Shown here piece after piece: positions 44,731 through 56,199 of a stretch of 64,000 bases of DNA (position 1 is its first letter; each line of letters begins with the position of its first letter). A program made the position numbers and the translations under genes. Source of the DNA: Acanthornis magna (lineage: Eukaryota; Chordata; Aves; Passeriformes; Acanthizidae); NCBI GenBank assembly GCA_036785705.1, contig JAWUZG010000136.1, forward strand, positions 124,001 through 188,000. The letters run 5' to 3'. Below the pieces are notes generated by a model. The model was given only the letters and a program-made list of their open reading frames with translations, was not told the origin of the DNA and ran no database searches.

Positions 44731-44905
44731 TCCCTGCCCAGGGGAAGGGGTCCTTGGTGGTCCCTGCCCAGGGGAAGGGGTCCCTGGTGGTCCCTGCCCA
44801 GGGATAGGGGTCCCTGGTGGTCCCTGCCCAGGGGAAGGGGTCCCTGGTCGTCCCTGCCCAGGGGAAGGGGTCCCTGGTGGTCCCTGCCCAGGGGTGGGGG
44901 GCTCT
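44731..44905. repeat. 30-bp minisatellite, six units
   Basis: 'tccctgcccaggggaagggg' plus 'tccctggtgg', in strict 30-bp register at 44731, 44761, 44791, 44821, 44851 and 44881. It translates as a ten-residue Gly/Pro repeat in two directions, an artefact. Confidence 0.97.
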
Positions 44906-45949
44906 GGACAGATCAGGATCTCTTCTTGGCTCAAATCTCTCCCTCCTCCAATAAACACATTTCTCAGAAGGTCTCTGCTAGGAAAATCCCCATCCCCACC
45001 CGGTTCAGCTCAGCAAGGACACAAACATCCATCTCCAGGAGCAGCCTGAGCACAGCCCATAAAGCTCCTGCCAGGCTCGGGGAGACCCTGATGTTCTCCA
45101 CAGCTCCCAGCTCCTCCAGTAATGTAAATAATAAATCACTGCTGCCGAGCTGGTGCCCAGCCAGCCACTGCACAGCAGGACTTTGCTCCGCTCCTTCCTC
45201 CCATCTGCTGCGCTCTTCCTCCCTCCCGGTGCTTTTCCATACCCCAGGGGCTGATTTTTGGGGATCGGGGTGTCCCCAACACGCAGGAGCGGTTTCAGTG
45301 CTGTTGAGTCCCAAGTGGAAAGTTTTTAATCCGTTTTGTCCCCTGCTAGTGGCACTCGGTGCCGTCCTTGGCACGTTCCCTCACCTCGGTTTCCCTCTGC
45401 CAGGCTGCACTGCAGCCTCCCGAGGGATTTTAGGGAACGGGAACTGCTCTGGGGACTAGGATGAGGCAATTCAAACCCTGATCCTGTGGCTGAAGTGGTG
45501 AATGTGCCACCTGCGCGTGTTCGGGGTGGGTAATCCCTGTTTGTTTTCCAGCAGAGCCCAGACAAACTCATCGCCTGCAGCTCAGGAAGGTTTTGAGACA
45601 CCACCGGGAGCAGCCAAACCAACCCAGGGCCTGTTGACATTCCTCAGTGCCAGCCAAGAGCTTTGCCTTCCCCTCCACGCTCTCAGGGGCCCAAATTAGC
45701 TTTTAATAATAATATTTCATGCCAAAAAAAAAAAAATAAAAAAAAAAATCCCCGGGCAAACAATCCGGGCGCCGGGACAGCAAACACTCCCCGAGGGGCA
45801 CCAGGTGTGGTGCGTTCCTGATAGCTGGAAAAGAAAGGAGGGATTATTTCGCTCTCCAGCAATGTGCAGGGCGAGCAGGAGCGGCCAGCCTGGCTCCACC
45901 GTGGGTACGTGGCTTTGGGAAGAGCTCCCCCAGCCAAGCCCCGAGCTCC
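44906..45949. other. Single-copy sequence, no gene seen
   Basis: Includes an A-rich run at 45724-45749 with a single T interruption after 'ttttaataataatatttcat'. No gene. Confidence 0.45.
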
Positions 45950-46450
45950 AGAGCTGATTAATGGTGGCGTTTCTTTGTTCCGCACGTTTCCTCCTGGCGG
46001 AGGTGCGCGATTTCAGGCGATAAAAGGGATCTGTTTGTTTTAAAAACAAGTCCTGCGAGTCGCCCGAGCCATCCCACCCCGTGCCATGAGTGCTTGGCAC
46101 AGCCATCCCAGCGTTTGTGTGGGTCCATCACCGCTCAGAGGTTATTCCTCACACCTGGAAAACTTCATTTTTCCCTCTTCAATGACGTTTCCCATCAATC
46201 TGTCGATGTCCTTCCCTTTCCCCTTAGCAGAGAAGTTGAGCTCGGGTGGGACAATGGTGTTAGAGCCTCAACCCCGGCTCTGACCGGGACAGAAATCAGG
46301 GAAAACCCTTTCCTTCAGCTCTCCACCCTCGGCTTTGGAGCGCAGAGCAATTTTGCACCCCTCCAGGGTTTAAAAGGCAGCAGAGATTTGGGCTGCCGGA
46401 TAATATTTCCGTGAGCCAGCTGCTGTGATAAAACCAGGGCATCTGTCAGC
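45950..46450. promoter_or_regulatory. Candidate regulatory island
   Basis: 'gctgattaatggtggcg', 'gcgcgatttcaggcgataaa' and the near-palindrome 'cttgtttttaaaacaa' (minus-strand reading of 46037-46052) in moderately CpG-rich unique sequence. Inference. Confidence 0.25.
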
Positions 46451-47289
46451 TCCTGAGCCGGGCAGCCCAAGCCCGGCCCGAATTGAGATTGGCCAGTGTC
46501 CCTGTGCCCGGGGGAGGTGACAATGGCACCCCCAGGCTCGGGGACACCCCAGCGGGAGCCGCGGCTCCTTTCCGTGCCCATCGCGGGGAGAAGAATCCTG
46601 AATTTCCTTCGAATTTCCTTGGGACGCTTATCCTCTGAGGATCGCGATCCCGGGGGCGAGCGACAGCAGCACCCTTTAAATCCAGGGCGGAGAGCTTAGG
46701 GCAGGATTAGCAGATGTCTCGGCAGGCTTTACACCACGCTCGGCTCCCGGGGTGCCACCCTCCGGCCCCGTCCGGCTCCAGGCTTCGCTTGCCGAGGAGG
46801 AATGGAGCAATTCCCCTCGGGACATCGCTGCATCCCGGGCAAACCCGGGCTGGCGACTCCGTTCCGAAAGTGGCGATCGGTTTTCGCTGCAGAGCTCGTT
46901 CCCATGGGGGTCCTGTGGCCGGGAGGAGAGAGCTCTTCCCGGGCTGCTTCACCCTGGAATTTCCCGGGAGGGAGAGCCTCCCTGCTTCCCACCTTTGGGG
47001 ATCCCTACAGGGGAGCCCCGAGGATTCCCCAGGGAAGAGCTGACCTCTCCCTCCCATCCCAGCCTGGCTGGGGGAATCTCCCCTCTCCATCATCCCTTTT
47101 GTGTTCACGAACAATTCCCTGGATCGCTTTCCACCCTCGGCGCTTTTCCTCCCTGATTTGTCTCAGCGATGGGTTTTTTTTTTTCCCCCCACCTTAATTT
47201 CCCTGCCACTCCCCACATCCCTTTTACCTGTCCCCAAACGCCACCCCCGAGGGCTTTTTGACCACCAGGGCTCCCGGGATGGCTTTCCT
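46451..47289. other. CpG-rich single-copy sequence, no gene seen
   Basis: CpG is frequent from 46560 to 46960, including the 12-bp palindrome GGATCGCGATCC (46639-46650). No supported exon. Confidence 0.4.
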
Positions 47290-47395
47290 CCAGCACACGC
47301 AGGCTTGCATAATAGCTGTTGACACCGCAACTTCATTTGAATCGATCTTGTTTGCTAATTAGCTGATTGCAGTAATTGGCATGAATTACCCCGGG
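47290..47395. promoter_or_regulatory. Strong candidate conserved noncoding element
   Basis: About 100 bp of AT-rich, information-dense sequence set in GC-rich DNA. It has 'cttgcataatagctgttgac', 'catttgaatcgatcttg', 'tttgctaattagctgattgc' and 'agtaattggcatgaattacc'. Four homeodomain-type cores (TAATTAG, GATTGC, TAATTGG, GAATTA) lie within 50 bp. Of all the islands this looks most like a vertebrate developmental enhancer core, but conservation was not tested. Confidence 0.4.
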
Positions 47396-47694
47396 GGATT
47401 CTGCCTCCCTGGGGGTGGGCAGTGGCCGGCGTGTCCCAAAAAAGAGGTGGGAATGGCAGGAGTGAGGAGGTTCCTGCTCCAGGGACACCTCTTGAAGGTG
47501 TCCTGGTGACCTGTGGAGGTGCAGAGGAGCTTCCAGAGGGGAAGCACAGCCTGGGGCAGGGATTTTTAACTCCTGGAGTGCCTCAGAGCCACCAAAATTT
47601 CCAGAGAAGCTATGATAGGGCCCGAAACGGGTTAAAGATCGTGTTTATGGGATGAGGGGATGTGACTCTTCGCTCTGCCTCAAAAGGCAACTGG
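47396..47694. other. Single-copy sequence, no gene seen
   Basis: Nothing recognised. Confidence 0.45.
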
Positions 47695-47815
47695 AGATGA
47701 CTCAAACGCTGGGTTAAAGATAAACCAAGTGAAGCAGCTTTTCTCAGAGGTCATAATTCCCTTCCGAAAATTCCCTGCCAAAAATTCGCGGAGGATGAAA
47801 CAGCATTAGAGCGAG
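47695..47815. promoter_or_regulatory. Candidate conserved noncoding element
   Basis: 'gatgactcaaacgctggg' (AP-1-like TGACTCA), 'agaggtcataattccc' (nuclear-receptor half site AGGTCA). Inference. Confidence 0.25.
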
Positions 47816-48059
47816 CGAGGAGGGAGCAGGCAGTGTCAGGGAGAGTGTCCTCCGATGGCACAAACCTTCTGGGGGATCCAAAGGAGGCATCTCTGAAAAG
47901 CTCTGAGGAAATGGGGCAGGAGCAGTTAAATTCTCCCCTTCCCAGTCCCTTTTCTCTAAGCTCCAGCTGCAGAGGGAGGACCATCCCTGTCCCATTCCCT
48001 TGGGATCCAGTCAAGATCCAACAAACCTTAAATTCATCATAAACATTGATTTAAAAAAA

Positions 48060-48350
48060 GAGGGACAGCAAGGGCAGGTAGTGAGTGACAGGACAAAGGG
48101 GATGGCTTTAAACTGACAGAGGGCAGATTTACCTTAAATATTAGTAAGAAATCCTTCCCTGTGAGGGTGGGCAGGCCTGGCACAGGTGCCCAGAGAAGCT
48201 GTGGCTGTCCCTGGATCCCTGGAATGTCCAAGGCCAGGCTGGATGGACTTGGAGCAGCCTGGGACAGTGGGAGGTGTCCCTGCCATGGCAGGGGTGGCAC
48301 TGGATGAGCTCTGAGGTCCCTCCCAACCCAAACCAGCCCACGGTTCTGCG
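48060..48350 (+). mobile_element. CR1 LINE 3' end
   Basis: From 'ggacagcaagggcagg' through 'cacaggtgcccagagaagc' and 'ggccaggctggatgg' to 'caacccaaaccagcccacgg'. About 290 bp and collinear. Confidence 0.94.
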
Positions 48351-48634
48351 ATAACTCAGTTTTTAACCAGAATAACCACCACACCCCAAAGCGAAGCACC
48401 TCACAGGGGCACATTTCCATCTGTGCTGCTGCCGGGGTCACCTGATGGAACCTGCCCCCGGTGAGGCTGAAGGAATCTGTGAAGTGCTGTTTTGTATGAG
48501 CCATCTATTTATATTGACAGCTTCCCACGCTCCATCCCTCTAATCCCGCATCACTTTCTGCCAAGCTAAGCTGCATCATTCCAGCTCTTCTTTCCCCTCT
48601 TTTTCCTGTTTCTTTTCTTTTTTTTTTTTTTTTT
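48351..48634. other. Single-copy sequence with a T-run
   Basis: Contains the T-rich run at 48608-48634, which on the minus strand is an A-tail-like stretch directly after the reverse-transcriptase-like fragment. Confidence 0.45.
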
Positions 48635-48715
48635 CAATATTGCCCTGTAATTATCATCTTTCCAGTCTTCCGGGATCAGAGAGAAATCCCAGGACTTCTT
48701 AGAGAGGATGAGGAG
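48635..48715 (-). pseudogene. Decayed LINE reverse-transcriptase-like fragment (tentative)
   Basis: Within a minus-strand frame (48566-48979, 137 codons) residues 89-115 read KKSW, then IPEDWK, then a run of lysines. CR1-clade ORF2 proteins carry an equivalent 'KSW...VP.DWK..N' stretch at the start of the reverse-transcriptase domain. The catalytic blocks (such as the YxDD box) are absent, and the rest of the frame does not align by eye with CR1. It may be a short relic followed by an A-rich tail, or coincidence. Confidence 0.3.
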
Positions 48716-49189
48716 CAGCCCATACCTCTCCTCGTCCTGCTTCCACGGGACTCTTGGGAGCAAATTAATCTGAACCCGCTGTTTAAAAATGTTTATCCTC
48801 AGGCCATGCCATTTAGTGTCTTCCTGGGTTACTAATGGACTAGAAAGCTCTTCGTTGTCCCTGTGCAATCTGAGAACATCAGCCTGCTTTTTCCAAAGCC
48901 AGACAGAAATTATTGAGCTTTTTTTTTTCCCCTCCATTGTTATCAGCAATTTTCTGATCTCCAGCTTGAGGACAGGCAATGCTGCTGAAGTTATTTCGCT
49001 GCTCTTAATTTTGTAAAATCAAATTAAAAGTCGCTTCCTCCCTGTCACCCATGAACCTCCAGGAGAGTGTTGGTGTGGCCAATTGCAACCTGAATTGTGG
49101 AGTAAATTCCACAACTTCATTGAGCCAGAACGCCAACAAGTTTTTGTCCTGGTACCCAGCGTCAGTTTTTAGGTATTTTGGAACAGACA
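48716..49189. other. Single-copy AT-rich sequence, no gene seen
   Basis: Repeat-free, with 'ttattgagctttttttttcc' and 'gttatttcgctgc'. Could be CNE-like. The minus frame described above runs through it. Confidence 0.35.
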
Positions 49190-49332
49190 GTGGAATAGAA
49201 AAAGTGGAATCGTGGAATAGAAAAAATGGAATCGTGGAAGAGAAAAAGTGGAATAGTGGAATAGAAAAAGTGGAATCGTGGAAAAGATAGTGGAATAGTG
49301 GAAAAGATCGTGGAATAGTGGAAAAGAGGGAG
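49190..49332. repeat. Irregular GTGGAATAG tandem repeat
   Basis: Blocks of 'gtggaatagaaaaa' and 'gtggaatcgtggaa' in mixed order, about 140 bp. Confidence 0.92.
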
Positions 49333-50888
49333 CCCAAATGAAAAGTGAGCGTCCAAGACCCTTTGGTGGGTCAGGAGGCCACATCATTAACCAGAGCTTT
49401 CATTATTTTAAAGCATTGCAAACACACAAGAAGCAGCTGGGTCCGTCCGTGGGGTCCACGGGGACTTTGTGGTGACTTTTCTCAGCTGCAGCAGAGGGGT
49501 GGAGGTCCCTGGGCAGCTCCTGAGGACTCTGGGTCCAGCCTGGCCGGGACTGAGCTGTCCAGGGGATGGATATCCCATTTCCCATGCTGGAAATGTTCCC
49601 ATTTTTCTCCGTGCTGGCGGAGCTGTCATTGAGCAGCTCTGGAGGGACAAGTGACAGCAGTGGGGGTGGCTGCATGGTCTGATCCAAGGGAGGAGCTGGC
49701 AGAGGACTCGGCAGAGAGGAACCACAGCAGGAGAAGGAGCTGCTTTTCCTCCCCGAAGGTCTGCAAGGTTGGACACAATGAAATTCCCTCCTCCCTGCCT
49801 GGCCCGGAGCAGCCACAACCCCGGAGGAATTCAATGCAACCTATTCAAAACACGCCAGGGTCAAAGCTTTATGAGGCAACAAAGAAAATAAACCCCGAGA
49901 CAAAAAGCTATTCTGCAGGAGGGCAGGGGAAGGAAGCGGCTCCCAAAATATCAATGGCAAGCTTTCCTCTGAGCCTAGCTGGGCCATGGGGGGTCTCTGC
50001 AGCGGTGGGAGCGAGCGGGGGAGATGTGAGCACATCCTCCTGCACCTTCCTCCCGGTGGGAGAGAGCCTCAGCGATCACAGTGCGGAGCTTTGGGGATGT
50101 TGGGGCAGGACCCTGAGGGTCTGGGCAGCTCCTGGTGGGAGCTCCTGCAGGGAAAAGGGGCTTGGACCCCCTCCTCTGCCCCATTTCCTGTGGTCACCAC
50201 CTCCCCGGTGGCTCTGTGGCTCCTGGGGTCACCTCGGGGCCTTCAGAGGCAGCGGACAGACTCCTGCTCCCCACACCTCCAAAATAATTTGGGTTTGCCC
50301 TCTGCATTTCTGCTCTTTATCCGGAGCACTGAATGAGTTTTTTTTTGAGAGTTTTGAACCGTTCCATGTGGGGTTGAAGCTGCGGCACTGAGGAAGGGAT
50401 GGAGAGGACTCAGGAGGGAGTGGAATTCAAACCAGAGATGATTGAAACCCAGCAGGGTGGGGACGGACACACACACTGTCCCACTCTCTGCTGGGCAGGG
50501 CAGGAGGCACCTGCAGCTAGAGAAACCCCCCTGGTAGGGCTGAACCCCAAAAAGCACCCCAGGAAATCCCAGGAGATGCAGAAGAGGATGCTCAGCTGAG
50601 CAGCCCTCCCAGCTGGGACGCTGACACATCCCAGTGCCACCTCCTCGAGGGCAGGGCTGTCCCCACGAGGGTGACCGAGGGTCACTCTGGACACAGAGTC
50701 CCTGTTTGGAGCAGAGCAGGGAAAGGACATTTCCCCACAGCCCCTGAGTGAGTCAGGAATTTGTGGTCTGCGACGGTGAGTCAATGTGAGCGGGAAAATT
50801 TGGGCTATTTTTTAGGGCCACTGACGTTTGGGGGGGGTTAACCCCTCTCCCTCCTCCCGTGGAGGTATCTCGGCAGTGCCGTGCTTGG
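49333..50888. other. Long single-copy stretch, no gene seen
   Basis: A plus-strand frame at 49651-50391 (246 codons) overlaps several minus-strand frames and shows no domain or codon regularity that I can judge as coding. Confidence 0.45.
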
Positions 50889-51335
50889 AAAGGGAAAAAA
50901 GAGGGGAAAAAAGAGGGGAAAAAGAGGGGAAAAAAAGAGGGGGAAAAGAGGGGAAAAAGAGGGAAAAAAGAGGGGGAAAAGAGGGGAAAAAGAAGGGAAA
51001 AAGAGGGAAAAAAGAGGGGGAAAAGAGAGGGAAAAGAGGGAAAAAAGAGGGGAAAAAGAGGGGAAAAGAGGGGGAAAAGAGGGAAAAAAGAAGGGGATAA
51101 GAGGGAAAAGAAGAGGGGAAAAAGAGGGGAAAAAGAGGGGAAAAAAGAGGGGAAAAAGGGGGAAAAGAGGGGAAAAAGAGGGGAAAAAGGGGGAAAAGAG
51201 GGAAAAAAGAGGGGAAAAAGAGGGGAAAAAGAGGGGAAAAAAGAGGGGGAATAGAGGGGGAAAAAAGAGGGAAAAAAGAGGGGGAAAAGAGGGGGCAAAA
51301 GAGGGATAAAGGGGGAAAAAAGAGGGAAAAAAGAG
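50889..51335. repeat. Homopurine GAGGGGAAAAA array
   Basis: About 450 bp of 'gaggggaaaaa' units with G-run 3-5 and A-run 4-6 varying freely. Pure A/G on the plus strand apart from a few T. Triplex-forming potential. Confidence 0.97.
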
Positions 51336-51454
51336 CCTGCCCAAGGCAAAGAGGGGGCTGGACTCACAGGGTGGGGTGCCTGGGATGAGGAGGTGAGGGG
51401 AGCAGGACCACAGTGACTGGACAGGGCTAACAGAGCCACAGAGCGAAAAGCCAC
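51336..51454. other. Short unique spacer
   Basis: Nothing recognised. Confidence 0.45.
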
Positions 51455-51930
51455 ACAGATAGAATCGCAGAATTGTTTTGGTTGGAAAAGCTCTCCCAGA
51501 TCATGGAGTGCATTCCCCCAGCAGAGCCAAGGCCACCCCTGACCCCTGTCCTAAGGGTCACATCCACAGGGCTGTTAAATCCCTCCAGAGATGGAACTCA
51601 ACCCTGCCCTGGGCAGCTGTGCCAATGCTTGGCTGCTCTTTTGGGAGGAATTTTCCCAATTTCCCAATCTAAACCTCCCCTGGCCCAGCCTGGGGCCGTT
51701 CCCTCTCCTCCTGTCCCTGTTCCCTGGAGCACAGCCTGACCCCCCGGCTGTCCCCCTCCTGTCAGGAGCTGTGCAGAGCCACAAGGTCCCCCTGATCCCC
51801 TTTTCTCCAGGCTGAGCCCTTTCCCAGCTCCCTCAGCTGCTCCTGGAGCTCCAGAACCTTCCCCAGCTCCATTCCCTTCCCTGGACCTGCTCCAGCTCCT
51901 CCAGATGTTTTTCCCAAGCTCTGCCAGTTT
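51455..51930 (-). mobile_element. CR1 LINE 3' region, second subfamily type
   Basis: Tail 'gatagaatcgcagaattg', then 'ggttggaaaagctctccc', 'ttaaatccctccagag' and 'cagcctgaccccccggctg'. It continues into the ORF2 end with 'cttttctccaggctgagccc'. About 475 bp, lying between the purine and pyrimidine arrays. Confidence 0.92.
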
Positions 51931-52169
51931 CTCCAAGCTCTGTCTGCACCAGGGTGATCCCCCTGCTAGAAATGCACATGGACCAACATTTAAAGCTCCT
52001 CACAAAGTCACGGAGAGATTTTCCAGCATTTCCTTTCCTCCTGGGAGTAAAGGACCACACCGTTGCTCCTGTCCTTCGCAGGGAATTCAGGTCCTTAGCA
52101 TCTCCTCATGGGATAAGCAGCCTTTTCCCAGGGGTGCTCCTCCTTCCCACTGCTTGCCCAAAACATCAG

Positions 52170-52866
52170 CCACCACCTCCCCTTCCCCATCTCCCCTTCC
52201 CCATCTCCCCTTCCCCATCTCCCCTTCCCCACCATCTCCCCTTCCCCCATGTCCCCTTCCCCATCTCCCCTTGCCCCCATCTCCCCTTCCCCATCTCCCC
52301 TTCCCCACCTCCCCTTCCCCACCTTTCCTTCCCCACCATCTCCCCTTCCCCACCATCTCCTCTTCCCCATCTCCCCCTCCCCCATCTCCCCTTCCCCATC
52401 TCCCCTTCCCCACCATCTCCCCTTCCCCATCTCCCCTTCACCATCTCCCCTTCCCCATCTCCCCTTCCCCATCTCCCCTTCCCCACCGTCTCCCCTTCCC
52501 CACCGTCTCCCCCTTCCCCATCTCCCCTTCACCATCTCCCCTTCCCCATCTCCCCTTCCCACCCGTCTCCCCTTCCCCATCTCCCCTTCACCATCTTCCC
52601 TTCCCCACCCATCTCCCCTTCCCCATCTCCCCTTCCCCATCTCCCCTTCCCCATCTCCCCTTCCCCACCTCCCTTCCCCATCTCCCCTTCCCCATCTCCC
52701 CTTCCCCATCTCCCCTTCCCCACCTCCTTTCCCATTCCTCCCTTCCCCACCTCCCCTTCCCCATTTCCCCTTTCCCCCCATCTCCCCTTCCCCATCTCCC
52801 CTTCCCCATCACCCCTTCCCCATCTCCCCTTCCCCACCGTTTCCCCTTCCCCACCACCCCACCTTC
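52170..52866. repeat. 14-bp polypyrimidine minisatellite, about 700 bp
   Basis: Consensus 'tccccttccccatc', with three-base insertions ('caccatc', 'caccgtc') and a few shortened units. The plus strand is C/T apart from the A of 'cat'. Open frames over 300 codons here are artefacts. Confidence 0.97.
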
Positions 52867-53165
52867 CTGCTGGAGGTTAATTTCTTGTCCTATCACGCAG
52901 ATTTAGCTACTCCATCCTCCCTGATTTCATTTAGTTTAGCAAAATATTAAGATGATTTTTGGTTTGGTTTTTTTTTTTTTTTTTGGTGGGGAGGCTTGGG
53001 TTTTTAAAATTTTTTTATTTGTTTTTTGTGGAATCATGAGCACAGGCGCCTCTGGATTGCAACAATCTGAATTCTCACAGATTTTTCTGCACAGTCTGTT
53101 GCATTCCTGGGACACAACAGGGGCCTGATGTTTTAGGATGAGCAGCAGGGAAAATCAATATGAAC
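52867..53165. other. Unique sequence with T-runs
   Basis: A T-run at 52969-52984 and T/G-rich sequence after it. No gene. Confidence 0.45.
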
Positions 53166-53213
53166 TTTTGGGCTCGATGATCTTGGAGGTCTTTTCCAGC
53201 CTTTATGATTCTA
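53166..53213 (+). mobile_element. CR1 LINE terminal fragment
   Basis: 'gggctcgatgatcttggagg' then 'tcttttccagcctttatg' and 'attctatc', the last 48 bp of CR1. Confidence 0.8.
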
Positions 53214-54066
53214 TCAACAAAGGGCAGGGATAGGTGGAAAAGGGTCGGTTTGACTGCCTGCTTTATATTCTCTCATCACACTCCCAAATCTGCCCTCTGT
53301 GCAATTTGCAGCCAATCCTGATGGATTTCTGCTCCATGAACTCGCCAAGTTTCCCCTCAAACACTGAACATCCCACGGCAGGGAGCTCTCCAGGCCACCA
53401 ACCACTGCCTGAGGAAAGGATTTTTTCCTTTTCTCCCTAATTTCTGCCTTCACCTGCTTCCTGATGGTTTTTTTCTTTCTCTAAGTGTCCCCCCTTTCCA
53501 CACCAAAAAGGAGCCAGCCCCACATCCGTGTGCCATTTGGCCCTGGCTGAAACACTGCCCCAAAGCCACCAACACTCCTGGGAATGTCTGAACGATTTGT
53601 CAGCACAGATTCACTTTAAAAAAAAAAAGATCTAGCGAGGAAAAATGCCGGGAACAGCGGCGGTGTCTGCACAGGCAGATCCCACGGCAGTGCCTGTCAG
53701 CAGCACAGGTGAGACGAGCGGCGTGGGATTGCTCCCAGCTCAGACAAATTAATAAGGAGGCTGTGCCGGGGTGAGTTCTGTCCCAAATAGATGAAGTGCA
53801 AGCTTGTAACATGTGCCAGGATCCTCCGGAGCTTGTTTCACAAGCGTTTCCCATTTCACATGCACGCCTGAGGAATTCTGCTTCCCCCAGCTCGAGGTAG
53901 GGAGGAAAATAGAGAGGGGAGAGAGCAGGTGGAGCTGCAGCTTCAGCCTTCTCCTCCAGCACATCCCTGCTCAAAACACCAGGAATTTTTGCCTGGATTT
54001 AGGCCATGGATTTTGGGCTGGTTCAGGATGGATGGATGGTCCAAAGTAGGAATTGCTGTTTTCCTT
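53214..54066. other. Single-copy sequence, no gene seen
   Basis: 53250-53500 might be a very old repeat, but I cannot place it. Confidence 0.4.
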
Positions 54067-54130
54067 TGAAAACATCAAAAATGGGAAGAGCCTCTAAGGT
54101 CATCAAATCCAAGCATTAAGCCAGCATCCC
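54067..54130 (-). mobile_element. Probable CR1 terminal fragment
   Basis: 'gggaagagcctctaaggtc', 'atcaaatccaagcattaagc', 'cagcatccccaaa', matching the tail of the subtype with 'tccaaccattaacccagc'. Diverged. Confidence 0.55.
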
Positions 54131-54290
54131 CAAAACTCTGCAAACCATCCAGGAGCTTGTTTTCCCTCCTGCAAATCACTGACAGAGCGGCTCTCCCTCT
54201 CTCCCTGCTCCCACACCTCTCCTTCCCACACAGAGCCATGTGCTGTGGGGCTGGGGTACATTCACACCTTCTCCCCCCGACACTGATGCT

Positions 54291-54456
54291 GGAAAGGGAG
54301 AATTTCCAGAGAAGAGAGGCTTTTTAAGGGTTCCCTGGGAGCACTGGGACAGAAGCATCGCCCTGGGAGCACTGGAAAGGGAGAATTTCCAAAGAAGAGA
54401 GGCTTTTTAAGGGTTCCCCAGGAGCACTGGGATGGAAGCAGTGCCCTGGGAGCCCC
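54291..54456. repeat. 83-bp tandem duplication
   Basis: Copies begin 'ggaaagggagaatttcca' at 54291 and 54374 and share 'gaggctttttaagggttcc' and 'ggagcactggga'. Few differences. Confidence 0.93.
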
Positions 54457-54599
54457 TGAAAAGCAGAAATGAGCAGGGTCCGGGCAGGAGGACAATGCCA
54501 GCAGCTCTGTGGCCCCAAAGGTGCAGACACACCACACAGCCCCAGCAGTCCATGAGGTGCTCTGCAAAGCTCAGGTGAGCCCTAAAAGTCACAAAGCCT

Positions 54600-54911
54600 T
54601 TTAGAAGGGGCTAAAAGAGAGCTGGAGAGGGACTTGGGACACGGGCTGGAGGGACAGGACACAGGGAATGGCTTCACATTGACAGAGGGCAGGGACAGAT
54701 GGGATATTGGGAAGAAATCCTTCCCTGTGAGGGTGATGAGGGTGACCAGAGAAGCTGTGGCTGCCCCTGGATCCCTGGCAGTGTCCAAGGCCAGGCTGGA
54801 CAGGGCTCGGAGCAGCCTGGGACAATGGAAGGTGTCCCAGCCGATGGCAGGGGTGGCCCTGGATGAGTCTCAAGGTTCCTTCCAACCCAAACCTTCTGCG
54901 ACTCAGTGATT
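54600..54911 (+). mobile_element. CR1 LINE 3' end
   Basis: From 'gggctaaaagagagctgg' through 'gacagagggcagggacag' to 'caacccaaaccttctgcg'. The 'cacaggtgcc' part is replaced by 'gatgagggtga', a local rearrangement. Confidence 0.93.
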
Positions 54912-56199
54912 TTGGTGAGCAATGATGATCTTGCGCTGATTGGGGCAATGGAGAAAGGTTTTAAATCAGCCACAAGGCGTTGCAGGAAAAGCACAAGAGG
55001 ACACCGGGACTGGAGACAGCTCAGCAAAGACATCAGGGTTTGGGGTTTTTTATGTTTGCTGTCTGGCTCTCTGGGTTTTCCTCCTCTGGAAAGACCATAT
55101 CTGATCCCTGACAGACCCAGCAGCTTCTGAGCGTGGTTGTGAACAGGAAGGGTTCACAAAAGAGCTGTCCTGGGCAGGTCTCCCCTCGTGCTCCCGGGCT
55201 GGTTATTCCTTCCTCCCAGGGCAGCTCACAGGTTTCATTAGCTCTGGCCCTAAGGACAGCTCTGCTGAGCTTTGAGTCCCCCTCTGTCCCCATCCCCCAG
55301 TTCTCTGCATCTCCTGAGTGGAAATAACCCAAAACCGAGGAGCAGGGAGGAGTTGTCACCACCCCTCTCTACGAGGGACGGAGAGGATGTTTTTCCACTC
55401 GGGGATGGTTTATCCAAGCTGCGCACACACGCTCTCACACTCTCACACACAACACGACCGTTTTCTCACCGAGTCCTTGGGATTTTGGCACTCCCTCCCA
55501 CTCCCCTGGTCGTGCACAGCTCCACTTTCCAGCTGAAGCTGTTGCTGGAGGAGTTTCTTCGGAGGAGATGTGGGTAAATCTCCTCAGTGTTTGGTTTGCA
55601 GAGCTGCTGGCGCTTCCCAGGGCTCCCAGGCTGGTTATGAGCAAATGGAAAACAGAAGGAAACCAAATCCCTGCCTCACTCACGCTCCATCCCTGCCCCT
55701 GCCGTGCCCCTGGCGCTGCCAGCTCGGAGAGAGGAGCCTTGTCCCATCTCCAGCCCCACGTGAAAAGCTCTCCATCAAACCGAGGGCTTTGCAACCTCTG
55801 CTTCCATTTCAAAGCCTCTTTTTTTCCTTTTGCCGAGGATCTGGAGGGACGGGAGAAGTGTTCAAAGCCCGGAGTTGGTTCTGAAGTCCAAAGCTGGGCG
55901 AGCAAAAGGGGTTTGTTTTATATGATGGAGCAGAGAGCCCAGGAACCTGCGAGGGCAACACCTCCCTGCAAATCAGGTCATTTATTTAGCGAGGGAAAAA
56001 AGCCTTCCCGAGGTTCAGAGCATTAGGGCAGAAATCAAAGAGTATTTGAAGGAGGAGGGAAAGCCAAGCCCTGGCTTTGCCATTCCTGCCCTCCTGCTGG
56101 ATCCCCACAGCACCGAGGGAGAAATATTTCACTCTTTACACACCGCTTTGAGCCCTCAGAGCCGCCCTTTCCAGGGGGACTGGGGTCAGCTGCCACACT
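54912..56199. other. Long single-copy stretch, no gene seen
   Basis: Nothing recognised apart from a CpG-poor 'cacacacgctctcacactc' patch near 55425. Confidence 0.45.

Noticed and set aside
51905..52906. Frames of more than 300 codons, Ser/Pro-rich
   Set aside because: They lie in the 14-bp polypyrimidine minisatellite.
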